DNA of 64,000 nt from Euryodendron excelsum (lineage: Eukaryota > Streptophyta > Magnoliopsida > Ericales > Pentaphylacaceae). Position 1 is the stretch's first letter; each line of letters starts with the position of its first letter. Of the stretch, positions 34,638-45,371 are shown one piece after another. The stretch is taken from the NCBI GenBank assembly GCA_033060915.1, contig CM065390.1, positions 16,271,001 to 16,335,000 of the forward strand, read 5' to 3'. The notes beneath the pieces were generated by a model. That model saw only the letters and a list, made by a program, of their open reading frames with translations, did not search any database and had not been told where the DNA came from. The translations under genes were made by a program, and so were the position numbers.

Positions 34638-36119
34638 TTCGCTTTTCCCCAAAGTAAAAAGAACACTATGAATTATTTTTTGAACGAAAACGAAACCAAA
34701 ATGCTGTGTGAATCAGATCAAACCAAAACAATAGCAGTTGGGTTGGCAAACCAACTTGCGCTGTTACTCCGAGAATGCTGAAAACAAAGGAGCATTCGGG
34801 CATCATCTAATGATCCCCACTAAGGTCCGGCCCACATACTACTAACTACATTTGGATTGTGGAGAGGAATCAAAAGCTGGTAGCCCTTGGCAACGGAACT
34901 CAGAACCACGTCTCTTTCTTTTCTTCTTCTTCTTTTATTTTTATTTTATTTTATTTCTAGGGGCCAAATGTTTCTTGGTAACGACACCGAAACAAAGTTT
35001 GGTTTGGGAGTCTTCAAGTGAAAAATTGGCAGTAAAAGTTCTTTACAACTGATAAAGATATAGAATCGATTAACGTTGTTACTTTATGTTCCCTAGAATA
35101 GTTATCCAGTAATTTTTTTTTTATTGTTATTATTTTTGGAAATGGACATTGCGTTAAAACAGGAAAAACTACAGAAGATCAAGTTAGAGGAGTCTGGATC
35201 TGGAAAACTTCTCCGATATGCTGCCAGCCAATGCGCACAAGAGTTTGCTTGTCAACTACACCACTAGAAAGACCACTGATGATAAGAGATCCAAGTCATC
35301 GTCAATCAAAGCCTGGATCTAACCTTTCCATTTTGACTCTTTTACATGTGAAAATGATTATCATCCTTGGTTTTCTTTTTGAGTTTAATTTTGATGCACA
35401 TCGTTGGTTCCCTTATTTTGCTTAATCTTTGTTTTATTTATATTAAATTATTATTATTCAAGAAAACCATATCAATAAGGAATGTTGAAAAATCTTTTTC
35501 CTTTCCAAACTCTTAATAATTAAGAAATCATTTTTTTCATTTCCAAATCCCTTTCGCTATTGCATTTGATGCCAACAATTACAGGAGCTCTTCAAACAAT
35601 TAGTGTGCATCTTTCTCTCAAGTCTCTTTCTCATAACTAGGGTTCTTACTAAAAAAAAAAACACCTGTGCCTCTCTCTCCCATTTCCCCTTGACTTCGCA
35701 CTCTGGAAGCTAGTAGAAGAAAGCCACTATATAATAGATTGATAGCAAGAAAGGTAAAAATGCAAACTTGGATGGGAAGAATTTGTAAAGGAAAATAAGA
35801 AAGTCCTATGGGTTACTTAGTATGAGACGAGGCCAATGGATCATGAGAGTGACTTGAGATGATGAAATTTGTGTATTTTGAATCCTGTTAGCTCCTATTT
35901 TATTCTATATTACTTTACATGATTGGAATGTTACAGTAACGTTGAATATAATTTAATAAGAAATCTAGTCTGTTATTTGACAAATATTATCACGGCACTC
36001 ATGATATGTGAGAAGCTTTTCTATGTCCATAGTCATATAGTGATATAAATCTGAAAGAACATGTAAATCACTTCTTATAGCGTGTATGATAAATTTTGAC
36101 CGTGCCTATGGTCAAAACT
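34638..36119. other. Intergenic, nothing recognised
   Basis: AT-rich with TTC/TTTTA runs at 34915-34960. Open frames at 34852-35052 and 35231-35425 are unrecognised. The last 100 bp abut the Athila-type LTR. Confidence 0.4.
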
Positions 36120-37374
36120 TGAATCACTCTTTAAGATGTTGTATGATAAGCTCCGACAAAAGGACGAATATCCTAATTAAAGTACAAATTTGATGAGTAC
36201 TAGAGTCGATTTTTCTCAAGGATCAATTTCAATATGAAATAGCACTCAACTAGCACTCAATTGACCAAAATTGAATTGCAAAATGAACGGAAATTGGACC
36301 AAAGATTAATCAAAAATCATTTGTTGTTTGAGAGATTAAGTTAACTAAATTAATGCAAATCAATTAACAATTAACAAGAGCAATTAAAAACTAGATTTAA
36401 ATGCAATTAAAGAGGCTTGGATACAATTGATTCAATTAATCAATTCACAACAAGGGTTTCAATAGAGAAATTTATAACTCAAATCAAGGATCACTCCATA
36501 AATCTTTGATTCGGAAGATTAAAACCATAAAACCTTAGATTCATACTTAATTGAGAATAGATTAGTGTTCAATTGAAAGAGTCATATATTCAAACCATAG
36601 ATTTGTGCAATCCCTATACCAATTGTGAAATTGTGCATAGAAATTGCCAAATGAGATTATGAACCTAGGTTTTCTAAGAAATCTACACTTAATTAAGATG
36701 AATTAGAGAGAACATAAGATAAATTAATGAGATCCATATACCTCCATTGAAATCCCTTGAGGATCCTTGGTTGATCTTCACATTGTACCCAATAATGGGT
36801 TTAGCTACTTGAATCCATGGTAGAAACGCAATAAAATTGGAAGATCTTATATTAATTTGCAAGGAAAGTGATAGAAAATGCAAGAAAAACTAGAAAAATA
36901 CTACTCTCTCCCTCTACAATGCTCTCAAGTACTAACTATATCTAAGAAAACTAAGTACAACAAGTTGAGATCTCCAAATTGAAGTACAAAAATGTATTTG
37001 TAGGCTCACAAACGAAGCAAAGATTCCAGAGACCGTACATATGATTTGCCTAGCGTAGAAACATTTAGCTTACGGCCCTCCAATTGCTAAATCACACTTT
37101 CTATAGATTGCTTATTATCTGCAGGTGTACGAACAGTTGGAACAACAGTGTGCATGGTTAGGTGACCGTAGGTACGGCTACCAGACCGTACACTCGGTCA
37201 AAAGACCGTTTTGCCTCCTAAGCTTTATATTAGCCTTCTTTAAGCTCAAAGCCTACAAATCATCTATAAAATATCATTAGGGACATTATTACACCAAAAC
37301 AAAAGTATAAACAATCTATTTGGATTAACTAGAGCTATTTAGGAGCTAATGATTACACTTGTGGAGTGTAATCA
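36120..37374 (-). mobile_element. Athila-type LTR, copy 1 (minus)
   Basis: Inverted copy of 38606-39879 over its whole length. On the minus strand it starts TGATTACACT, which is the first arm of a 25-bp palindrome (37350-37374), and ends 'agtgattcaa' at 36120. It lies downstream of minus-strand pol sequence, so it is the 3' LTR of that element. A 'cctacaaatac' TATA-like site lies near 37000. Confidence 0.75.
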
Positions 37375-38605
37375 CCAATGCGTACGTACGGTTGTGGCAC
37401 CTCCAGAGACCATAGGCAAGCGAGTCACAACTGTACGCATGATTGAACCGCCGTTTGTACGGTCAACCAACTGTGTCTATGGTCAATAGACCGTACGCAC
37501 AGTTAAGAAGATCTGTAAGCCTAAAAAGCACAAACATGCTCAAATTGTACAGAAAATAAAAATGACAAAAAAGAAAGCTCAAAATTACAGAAACAGAGGA
37601 TAAGCCTCTACATTGTGCCCCCACCCCTCACCTAAAGGCTTGCATTGTCCTCAATGCATAAGAACAAGCAAAGAAGGAAGAAGAATAAAGGGGGAAAGGA
37701 AAGAAAACTAAAGAAAGGAAACTAAATGGAACCTAAACTTAACTAAACTACTTCTAAAATTTTGAATCATCGAACCAAGCTTAATTCAAGATTGCTGGAT
37801 CAATGAGATCCACACAATCTATCTTGCCTCAGAAGGCCTCAAAGTAGAGCTTCAACCATTGCCTATTGACCTTGAAAGATGTCCTATTAGTGAAGTTTTG
37901 AACCACCACCGCCCCATGAGGGCAGACTTCCTTTACTTGATATGGACCCGACCACTGACTTCTAAGCTTCCCTAAGAAAAGATGTAAACGTGAATCATAG
38001 AACTAGACTTTTTGACCAACTTTAAATGACTTTCGAAGAATGAGTTGGTCATGAAAAGTCTTCATGCGGGCCTTGGGGAGCTTAGCATTTTCAACTGCAT
38101 CATTCCTAAGCTCATCAAGCTCATTGAGTTAAAGTTTTCTATGGGTTCCCACTTCATCATTGCGAGTGTTAAATTGGCGAATGGCCTAATAGGCTTTGTG
38201 CTCTATTTCCACGGGAATGTGGCAAGCCTTGAAATTCCTCTTTAGGCATACACCTCCTAATGACTTGGTCTAAACAGTACTTAAAGAGATAAGGCTTATC
38301 CCATGTGAAATAACACACAGTCCTAAAGAATTTGCATTTGTCAAGAGAGGACCAATGAGATGGAATCTCACAGGTGGCAAGGTAATTTGCATTTGTTAAG
38401 GGGACCAAAGGATTGACACTTGCTCGATAGCATAGATTTGGAAGAGATGCTCATCCAGGAAATGTTCGTTTATAGGAGGTGATGATTCGGTGGCTCCCTC
38501 TCATAGGAGAAGCCTAGATAAGTGATCTTCCACTACATTTTCAACCTCTTTATTGTCTCTAATTTCAATGTGGAACTCTTGTGACGATATAATCCACTGG
38601 ATGAG
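37375..38605 (-). pseudogene. Decayed Athila-type pol: RNase H end and integrase pieces
   Basis: Minus strand, in order. About 38605-38490 gives an RNase H end (QEFHIEIRDN, then DHLSRL). About 38400-38230 gives the integrase N-terminal region (NYLATCEIPSHWS, then DKPYLFKYCLDQVIRRCMP). About 38240-37830 gives the integrase C-terminal part (ACHIPVEIEHKAY, LNELDELRNDAVENAK, then a KLRSQWSGPYQVKEVCPHGA stretch). The CMPKEEFQG to ACHIPVE junction near 38236 skips the integrase catalytic core, an internal deletion. In-frame stops remain at AY* and at QKV*. The 37375-37780 part is noncoding 3' sequence. Confidence 0.75.
37380..37505. repeat. 125-bp block with 'ccgtacg' words, also at 43618-43745
   Basis: Shares 'tacggttg-ggcacctccagag', 'cataggcaagcgagtcacaa' and 'gaaccgccgtttgtacggtc' with the second copy. 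It is rich in accgtac / gtacggt inverted words. Confidence 0.7.
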
Positions 38606-39879
38606 TGATTACACTCTAAAAGTGAAATCATTAGCCCCTAAATATCTCTAATTAGTCCACATAGATTGTTTATACTTTTGTTTTGGTGTAATAATGTTCG
38701 TAATGATGTTTTATGGATGATTTGCAGGCTCTGAAAGAAGGCTGATATGAAGCTTAGGGGTCAAAATGGTCTTTTGACCAGGCGTACAGTCTGGTAACCA
38801 TACCTACGGTCGCTTAACCCTGTGCACGGTTGTTCTAACTGTTCGTACACCTGCAGGGAATGAGCAAACTACAGAAAGTGTGATTTAGTGTTTGGAGGCT
38901 CGTAAGCTAACCGTTCATATGCTAGGCAAATCGTACATACAATTAATCCATCGTATGTGCGGTCTCCAGAATCTCGGCTTCGTTTGTGAGCTTACAAATA
39001 CGTTTTTGTACTTCAATTTGGAGATTTCAGCTTTTTGTACTTAGTTTTCTTAGATATAGTTAGTACTTGAGAGTATTGTAAAGGGATAGAGTAGTATTTT
39101 TCTAGTTTTTCTTGCATTTTCTATCACTTTCCTTGTACCCAAACGTCACTTTCCTTGCAAATTAATACAAGATCTTCCAATTTTATTGCATTTCTATCAT
39201 GGATTCAAGTAGCTAAACTCATCCTTGGATACAATTGTGAAGATCAACCAAGGATCTTCAAGGGATTTCAATGGAGGTATATGAATCTCATTGATTTATC
39301 TTATGTTCTCTCTAATTCATCTTAATTAAGTGTAGATTTCTTAGAAAACCTAGGTATATAATCTCATTTAGAAATTTCTATGCACAATTTCACAATTGGT
39401 ATAGGGATTGCACAAATCTATGGTTTGAATCTGTGACTTTTTCAATTAATACTAATCTATTCTCAATTAAGTATGAATCTAAGGTTTTACGGCTTACATC
39501 TTCCGAATCAAAGATCTATAGAGTGATCCTTGATTTGAGTTATAAATTCCTCTATTGAAACTCTTGTTGTGAGTTGATTGATTGAATCAATTGTATCAAA
39601 GCCTCTTTAATTGCATTTAAATCTAGTTTTTAATCACTCTCATTAGTTGTTAATTGATTTGCATTAGTTGTTAATCTCTCAAACAAAAAATGATTTTTGG
39701 TCTATCTTTGGTCCAATTCCCCTTCATTTTATAATTCAATTTTGGTCAATTAAGTGTTATTTCATATTGAAATCGATCATTGAGGAAAATCAACTTTGGT
39801 ACTCACCGAATTTATATTTCAATCACGACATCCGTTCTCTTACAGGAGCTTATCATACAATATCTTAAGGAGTGATTCA
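38606..39879 (+). mobile_element. Athila-type 5' LTR, copy 2 (plus)
   Basis: Starts TGATTACACT (palindromic terminus 38606-38630), ends 'agtgattca', and is followed by a primer-binding site, so it is a 5' LTR in plus orientation. Its start cuts the RNase H frame of the minus-strand element on its left, so it inserted into that older copy. With copy 1 it makes a 1.25-kb inverted repeat with a 1.2-kb spacer. Confidence 0.8.
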
Positions 39880-39884
39880 AGTTT

Positions 39885-39902
39885 TGGCGTCGTTGCTGGG
39901 GA
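39885..39902 (+). other. Primer-binding site, tRNA-Asp-like (Athila)
   Basis: TGGCGTCGTTGCTGGGGA differs by two transitions from TGGCGCCGTTGCCGGGGA, the site known for Athila and related elements. Confidence 0.8.
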
Positions 39903-40485
39903 TCAAAGGCACAGAGCAAGCATTGAACGGACCTTGGTTGAAGAGCGGATTAGTGGATTGAATCTCTTTTTATCCACCACGATGGAGGAGTCTACAGCTT
40001 AGGCCATAGGTAACTTCGGTGATCCATTTATGTGAATACCATGTTAGATTCTAGGTTTTTCTTTTTCAAGTTTTGTTTTGTTTGAGTAGATTAGCTTTTT
40101 GCATTGTTTAATTGACTAGTTAATAACCAATTGGTGGCTTAAAGATTGGTGGATAGGCTAGAGTGCTTATTTGCTTATTGGTGGTTTTGTTATTGCATAA
40201 GGAGACTTGAATTGTTGATTGGAAATTGAATTGAATTGAATTGGCGGATATCTTTATGTGGTGTTTGGAGGGTTTTGGATGGAATTGATAACTGGTAGAA
40301 GGAATGGTGTATGGTTTTTTGCTTGAGACTTAGACGGTCTTATTTGTGTGCATTTGCATTTGCATGTCATCTTAGATTAGAGACGCACATAACCGCTTGG
40401 TGAGAGTTGATCACAATTGGTTCATCCCTGAAGGTGCTCTTTTTATCCACAAGCGCACGGTTGACTATTGTAGTTTTATTCGGGA
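39903..40485 (+). other. Leader of the Athila-type element
   Basis: Follows the primer site and ends where LTR copy 3 begins. No gag frame is legible here. Confidence 0.5.
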
Positions 40486-42072
40486 AGTCCGGAATTGTAT
40501 TTGCTTATGGACCAAGCCCAATATAAGCTATTGACACTCAACTCGCACTAACTTGGGTTGACTAGAAATTAGTGAATTAAATCTAAAACAGAAGGGAAAA
40601 TAAAATAGATTGAAAATCTTTTGAGTTTTGATGGGTGTTTTAAATTACCAAACTATTGCAATGAAAATAAAAGTAATTAACAATTAGGCAATTAAATTAA
40701 AGCAAATTAAAATTAGACTTAAAGCAATAAAAAGGAAATTAGATTCAATTGATTCAATCACTTAATTCATTCAAGACTTTCCATGAGGTTTATAACTCAA
40801 ATCAAACATAACAATCAAGAGTGCTTAACTCAGAGGATTTAACTTTGAAAACCAATAATTCTTAAGCAATTGAAATTAAATTCATGGTCAATGAGGAAGT
40901 CAAAGGTTAATATCATCAATTTAACTAGGGACAATACTAAATTTGGGGTTTGTGCATTGAATTAGCCAAATATAGTCAATAACCTAGGTATTCTAAAGCA
41001 TCTTGCAATCAATTGATGAGAATGAATTCTTAGCAATTATGGGTTAATTATCTAGTCAAGAGTCATAGATTAATACTATCGATTTGAGTGATTAAAATCC
41101 TCAAACTTAATCAATAATTTAAGTATTCTAAAACATCCATATGCAATTACTAAGAATTAGAAATCTAAAAAAATATAGTAATAAATTAATGAGATGTCTC
41201 CATTGAAACCATTGGATTCCTTGAGTGATTTTCACATTTAAACTCAATTTAAATGACTAGCTACTTGAATTCATTATAAAAGCAAGTAAAAATATAAAGA
41301 AAGCATGTAGAGATTTAAATCTAAAGTTTATTTGAATAATAAAAGTGTTTGGTTACAATGAAAATACAAGAAAGTGCAAGAAAGTGACAAAAAATACAAT
41401 ACAATGAGAGAAAATTACAAGTTAACTCTATATTACTATTAAAAAGATAAATCTAAGCTAAAAATAAAGAAAAATAAAAGAACTCACCTTGGAGGAGCTT
41501 CTCCCGCTGCCCCTCTAGCTAAAACTAACCCTAACTACACAAAAAAAAAAAAAAAAAAAACCTTCCCAAAACTAACAAAAACTCTAAAAATCGAACTCCT
41601 CCAAAAAAACTTACTCTCCCACTCCTCTTTGGCTGCTGCTAGGTTTTAGGGCAAATATGCACAATCCATCTGACAGGTGTCTAACGCCCGTCTGATGTGC
41701 GTCCAAATGCACCATTCGGATGGTAAAATAACTGCTTAGACAGTTATTTTACTGTTTGAACGGTAGCCTGACTGTCCGAACGGTCTTCGGACATAAAAAC
41801 TTGAATATGAAATGGCTTCGGACGCAAAACATTGACTCTGGATATCCTTCATCTGATGGGCGTCCAAACAGTGAAATCACCGTCCGAACGGTGTGTTCAA
41901 ACGGTCCCGCTGCACTTTGAGCTCCTTTTTGCCATTTTAGCCCCAAAATCCTACAAAACACACAAAAAACATAATTAAACAAATATATAACTAAAATAAG
42001 ATAATTAACACCAATCTAAGTCTAACAAGGTGCAAATTAAAGGTCTATGATTACACTTTTATAGTGTAATCA
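40486..42072 (-). mobile_element. Athila-related LTR, copy 3 (minus, diverged)
   Basis: On the minus strand it starts TGATTACACT within a perfect palindrome (42048-42072). It shares the order of motifs with copies 1 and 2, such as the 'attggattccttgagtgatt'-like block near 41210 and 'gactagctacttgaattcat' near 41260. It differs in the word cluster at 41670-41920, which has ccgaacggt instead of ccgtacggt. The lower border is approximate. Confidence 0.6.
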
Positions 42073-42146
42073 ACAATCGTAACCCTTCTCAGTTTAGAGA
42101 TCCCCTTCTCAGTTTACCCCTAGTTATTGACCTAAGATTCTTTCCC

Positions 42147-42480
42147 ATGGCAAACACCAACGAGGGTGGTTTACCCAACCTACTTCCCCCAATTCCAATG
42201 GCATCCCTAATGTCATCCCTAATCCCAATACTAATTTTAACCCTAACCATCCACCAAATCCTCCTAACGTAGTTGGAGCCGATGATTTTGATAGAAGAAG
42301 CAACTATGGAGACATGGCGGCTCTTCACCTTAGGACATTTCAAGATTGCATGAACCCACCTAGGCAAGCACCAACTTCTTGTATTTTCTTCCCGCCTCAC
42401 CATAACACACTGAACATTAGGCCGAGAATGATACAAATGCTACCCCAATTCCATAGTATAGACTCCGAGCAACCATGTGC
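42147..42480 (+). pseudogene. Athila-type gag, N-terminal fragment
   Basis: An ATG at 42147 opens MANTNEGGLPNLLPPIP. Further on, in another frame (from about 42270), come MAALHLRTFQDCMNPPRQ and a stretch with FPPHHNTLNIRP and MIQMLPQFHSIDSEQP, the start of the Athila gag domain. At least one frameshift and a stop lie between the two. At about 42480 homology ends and unrelated sequence starts, so most of gag is gone. It probably belongs with the plus-strand LTR and primer site at 38606-39902, separated from them by LTR copy 3. Confidence 0.65.
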
Positions 42481-42589
42481 TCGCCCCCCGAAATCTCCTG
42501 TTGGCCTTCCACCTAAGCCTAAGCTTGGAGCTGGGCCTCCTCGACACAACGCTGAATCCCTACCAGTTGACATACAGCCTTGTTCTTAG

Positions 42590-43375
42590 TTAAAATCTCG
42601 ATAGGAGAAAGGGCATCCTCAAGTGGAATATTAGCTAGGATCATAACCTCAGCTTGATGGATCAACTCGGTCAGAAATCCGGCAAAAGGAATGCATCCCT
42701 GCTACTTTATGGAAGCCACTGCAGAGTAAAGAGCCTTGAACATATAATGGGGTAAGTCCATCACCAATGGTGAATATCAGCTAGCCCCTCCACCTACTAC
42801 ACTCGGTGAGCCGACACAATAGAAGAATGGAAGCATAAATGAAGACAAATAGAGGCCTATAGCTAGGGGCTAAGAGTTTCTTCGCGATCTGTGAAGAAAC
42901 CCACTAAACACCCAAAAAACAAAACTTAGCGGCCATCACCTCGTGATCGAACTCCCTTACATCAGAATATCTAAGGTCCTGTTGATGCACTGTAGGCAAT
43001 TAAAAAAAGGCAGCAAAAATTACAGGCGTGATCTCTATGGTCTTACCCCGAACCCAAGACACTATCCTCTCATCCTCCGACACATCACCCCATGACGTGA
43101 TGTTGGCCATCAATTCAGCAGTCGGCGTAAACCTATGCTGACCACTGTACCGACCCAACTCCAGTCATCCTCTTTCCTCCAAAACCTCACTCCATAAGTA
43201 AGCTCCCCCTCAAAATGCTCAAGCGTCATAGCATGCTCCTGAGCACCCCCCCTACGGGTGAAAATCCCAAATTAATGCTTAGACGCATCTCGGCCAATAA
43301 ACCGGGTTACGTCATAGCCAGGGGGTTACCTATGTCGCCTATGGACCTTCTTAGTCCTCGGCTTTGACATCTAAC
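42590..43375 (-). pseudogene. Degenerate minus-strand frame resembling uncharacterised plant-transposon ORFs
   Basis: From an ATG near 43372 the minus strand reads MSKPRTKKVHRRHR, then after stops EHFEGELTYGVRFWRKED and, one frame over, FTPTAELMANITSWGDVSED then RIVSWVRGKTIEITPVIFAA. Farther on are YRPLFVFIYASI and GCIPFAGFLTELIHQAEVMI. This pattern recalls the 'putative plant transposon protein' ORFs that accompany Athila-like elements. Many stops and frameshifts make it non-functional. Family assignment is from pattern memory only. Confidence 0.35.
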
Positions 43376-43617
43376 TCTAATAAAATAGAAAATGATGAAT
43401 GGGCAAAGAAAGCTCAAGGGGAATACCTAAGGGCAAAGCACCAGACTCGGAATAGCTAGGGTTGAGACTGAAAACTGGCAGGGCTTCGCTGCTCGGTTCT
43501 AACACTCCCTCACACTCCCACCGAGTTAGCTACTGAGTCAACTCGCTATTAGAATTGAGTTGGCTCAAACAAACTCGAGGTTTATATAGAAAACCCAGAG
43601 AACTGTACACACGGTCT

Positions 43618-43745
43618 TAAGTGCTTACGTACGGTTGCAGTGCCTCCAGAGATCATAGGCAAGCGAGTCACAACTGTACGCACAATTGAACCACCGTTTG
43701 TATGATTAGCCAACCGTGCCTACAATCAACAAAACGGGTGCATGA
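43618..43745. repeat. Second copy of the 'ccgtacg' block
   Basis: Direct repeat of 37380-37505 with scattered substitutions. It marks the edge of retroelement-derived sequence. Confidence 0.65.
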
Positions 43746-43759
43746 TAAGCTTTATACTT

Positions 43760-45371
43760 ATCATATAGAACATTAGCTTTTCACTTCTTTGATGGTGGAT
43801 TATCATAGCTCAATGGAGAGAAGGAAGAAAAGTTTGGAAAGGAAACTGATTTATCAACTTCCCTTATTGATATGGTTTCCTAATTATTAAAATTTTAGAA
43901 AGCAAAAAGATTTTTACAACATTCCTTATTGATATGGTTTTCGTTAATAATAATAATTTAATATGAATAAAAATTTTAAACAAAATAAGGAAAGTAATGA
44001 AATGTCACAATTTAGTGCTCTGCTTGTGTAAAAAAACATTACACTGACGATGTATCAAAATTAAACTCTTTTTTTTTTCTTCTCCTTACTAGAAGCCTAT
44101 AAACATTTTATTATGGGCCTTATAAGACCTAGCACTGAGTAATTACCATATAAAGCTACCCCTATTGAATAAATGTAACAACTGACAACTAGTCCCCAAG
44201 AATCAAGATCTCATCTCTAAAACCCCTAATTAATTGAATTCTAGTGACTCAGTTGTAAAACATATCCGACATTTGCAAACCCAAATTAATTGGCATATTG
44301 GCCAACGTCATTTCAATTCAACTCTTGTTGGAGGGAGGCTCTTTCTTTATGACGTGTCTGTTGGTTTGACTAAGATGCTTCATCTCAGAGTTATTAAGAG
44401 AATTGAAGGGGTTGAAATTAACGTTATATAAGCAATGGCAGATCCAAAGATTATGCAATATGAACATTCGGCAAGTGTATTATCATTATTTAAAATTTTA
44501 TCTCTGATTCTTATTAAGAGATGCCAATAATAAAGCAGCATATTGGGTTGCCGCAGTAGCTAAAAGGGGTTGGATTGTTTACCTCCAACTTGGTCTTTAA
44601 TTTCCTTTACCTTAGTAATTGAGAGGCATTTTAGCAGAGTTGATTTGGAGTTCTCCAGTGTGGATTGAGCCCCCTGGTCGAGTCTACTTTGTTGCATGAG
44701 TTATTATTCTTATTATTGTTATTATTATTTTTTGTATTGTTCTAGTTTGGCTTGCTCTTTGTAGGCCCGTACCAAGAAAATAAGAAAAAGAGAACTTAAC
44801 CTTGTTTGGAAAAGAGAAAATTAACCTTGGACAGAAAACTACCAATGGAATTATTTGAGGAACGCCATAAATTGCAGATATTTGAAACACCAATCACCGA
44901 TTATATGGTAAAGGAGTAGTTTTCCTTTTTTTTTTTTTCCTTAATAACATATATTCCAAATAAAGAACCAACTGCAAAAATCCAATTATGTAGACAATAT
45001 TTGGGTGCCAATGTTGCTTTTTTTTTTGTAATAATCCAATACCTGTACTAACCTTTTTACCTTTTCTTTTTTTTTTTTTTTGAAAAGGGAAGTACATTCA
45101 AAAGTGACAAAAACTAAGCCAAATCCAGAATGAGCTAACTCAAGCAACTCTCCTGGCAAGACAAACCATCGGATATTACACAAAACTAACTTGCAAGTAC
45201 TTTCTATGTCGAATAAATTGCCATTGCAATAACCAGAAATGACTAGCAGCATGGATTATTTCTTTTTTTTTTTCTTTTTCTTTTTGTTACTATAAATTTT
45301 TATAGGCAATAAGATTCTGATTCTGTTCATTACCTGTAGGTAGACTATCGAACTCGAGTCTATTATCCAGC
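43760..45371. other. Intergenic, nothing firm
   Basis: AT-rich, with poly(T) runs at 44928-44938, 45060-45080 and 45259-45285. A weak RNase H-like tail is discussed among rejected items. Confidence 0.4.

Noticed and set aside
44500..44780. Possible RNase H-like C-terminal tail of a LINE (DANNKAAYWVAAVAKRG)
   Set aside because: Only a short stretch fits, stops follow at once, and no reverse transcriptase is nearby. Too weak to annotate.
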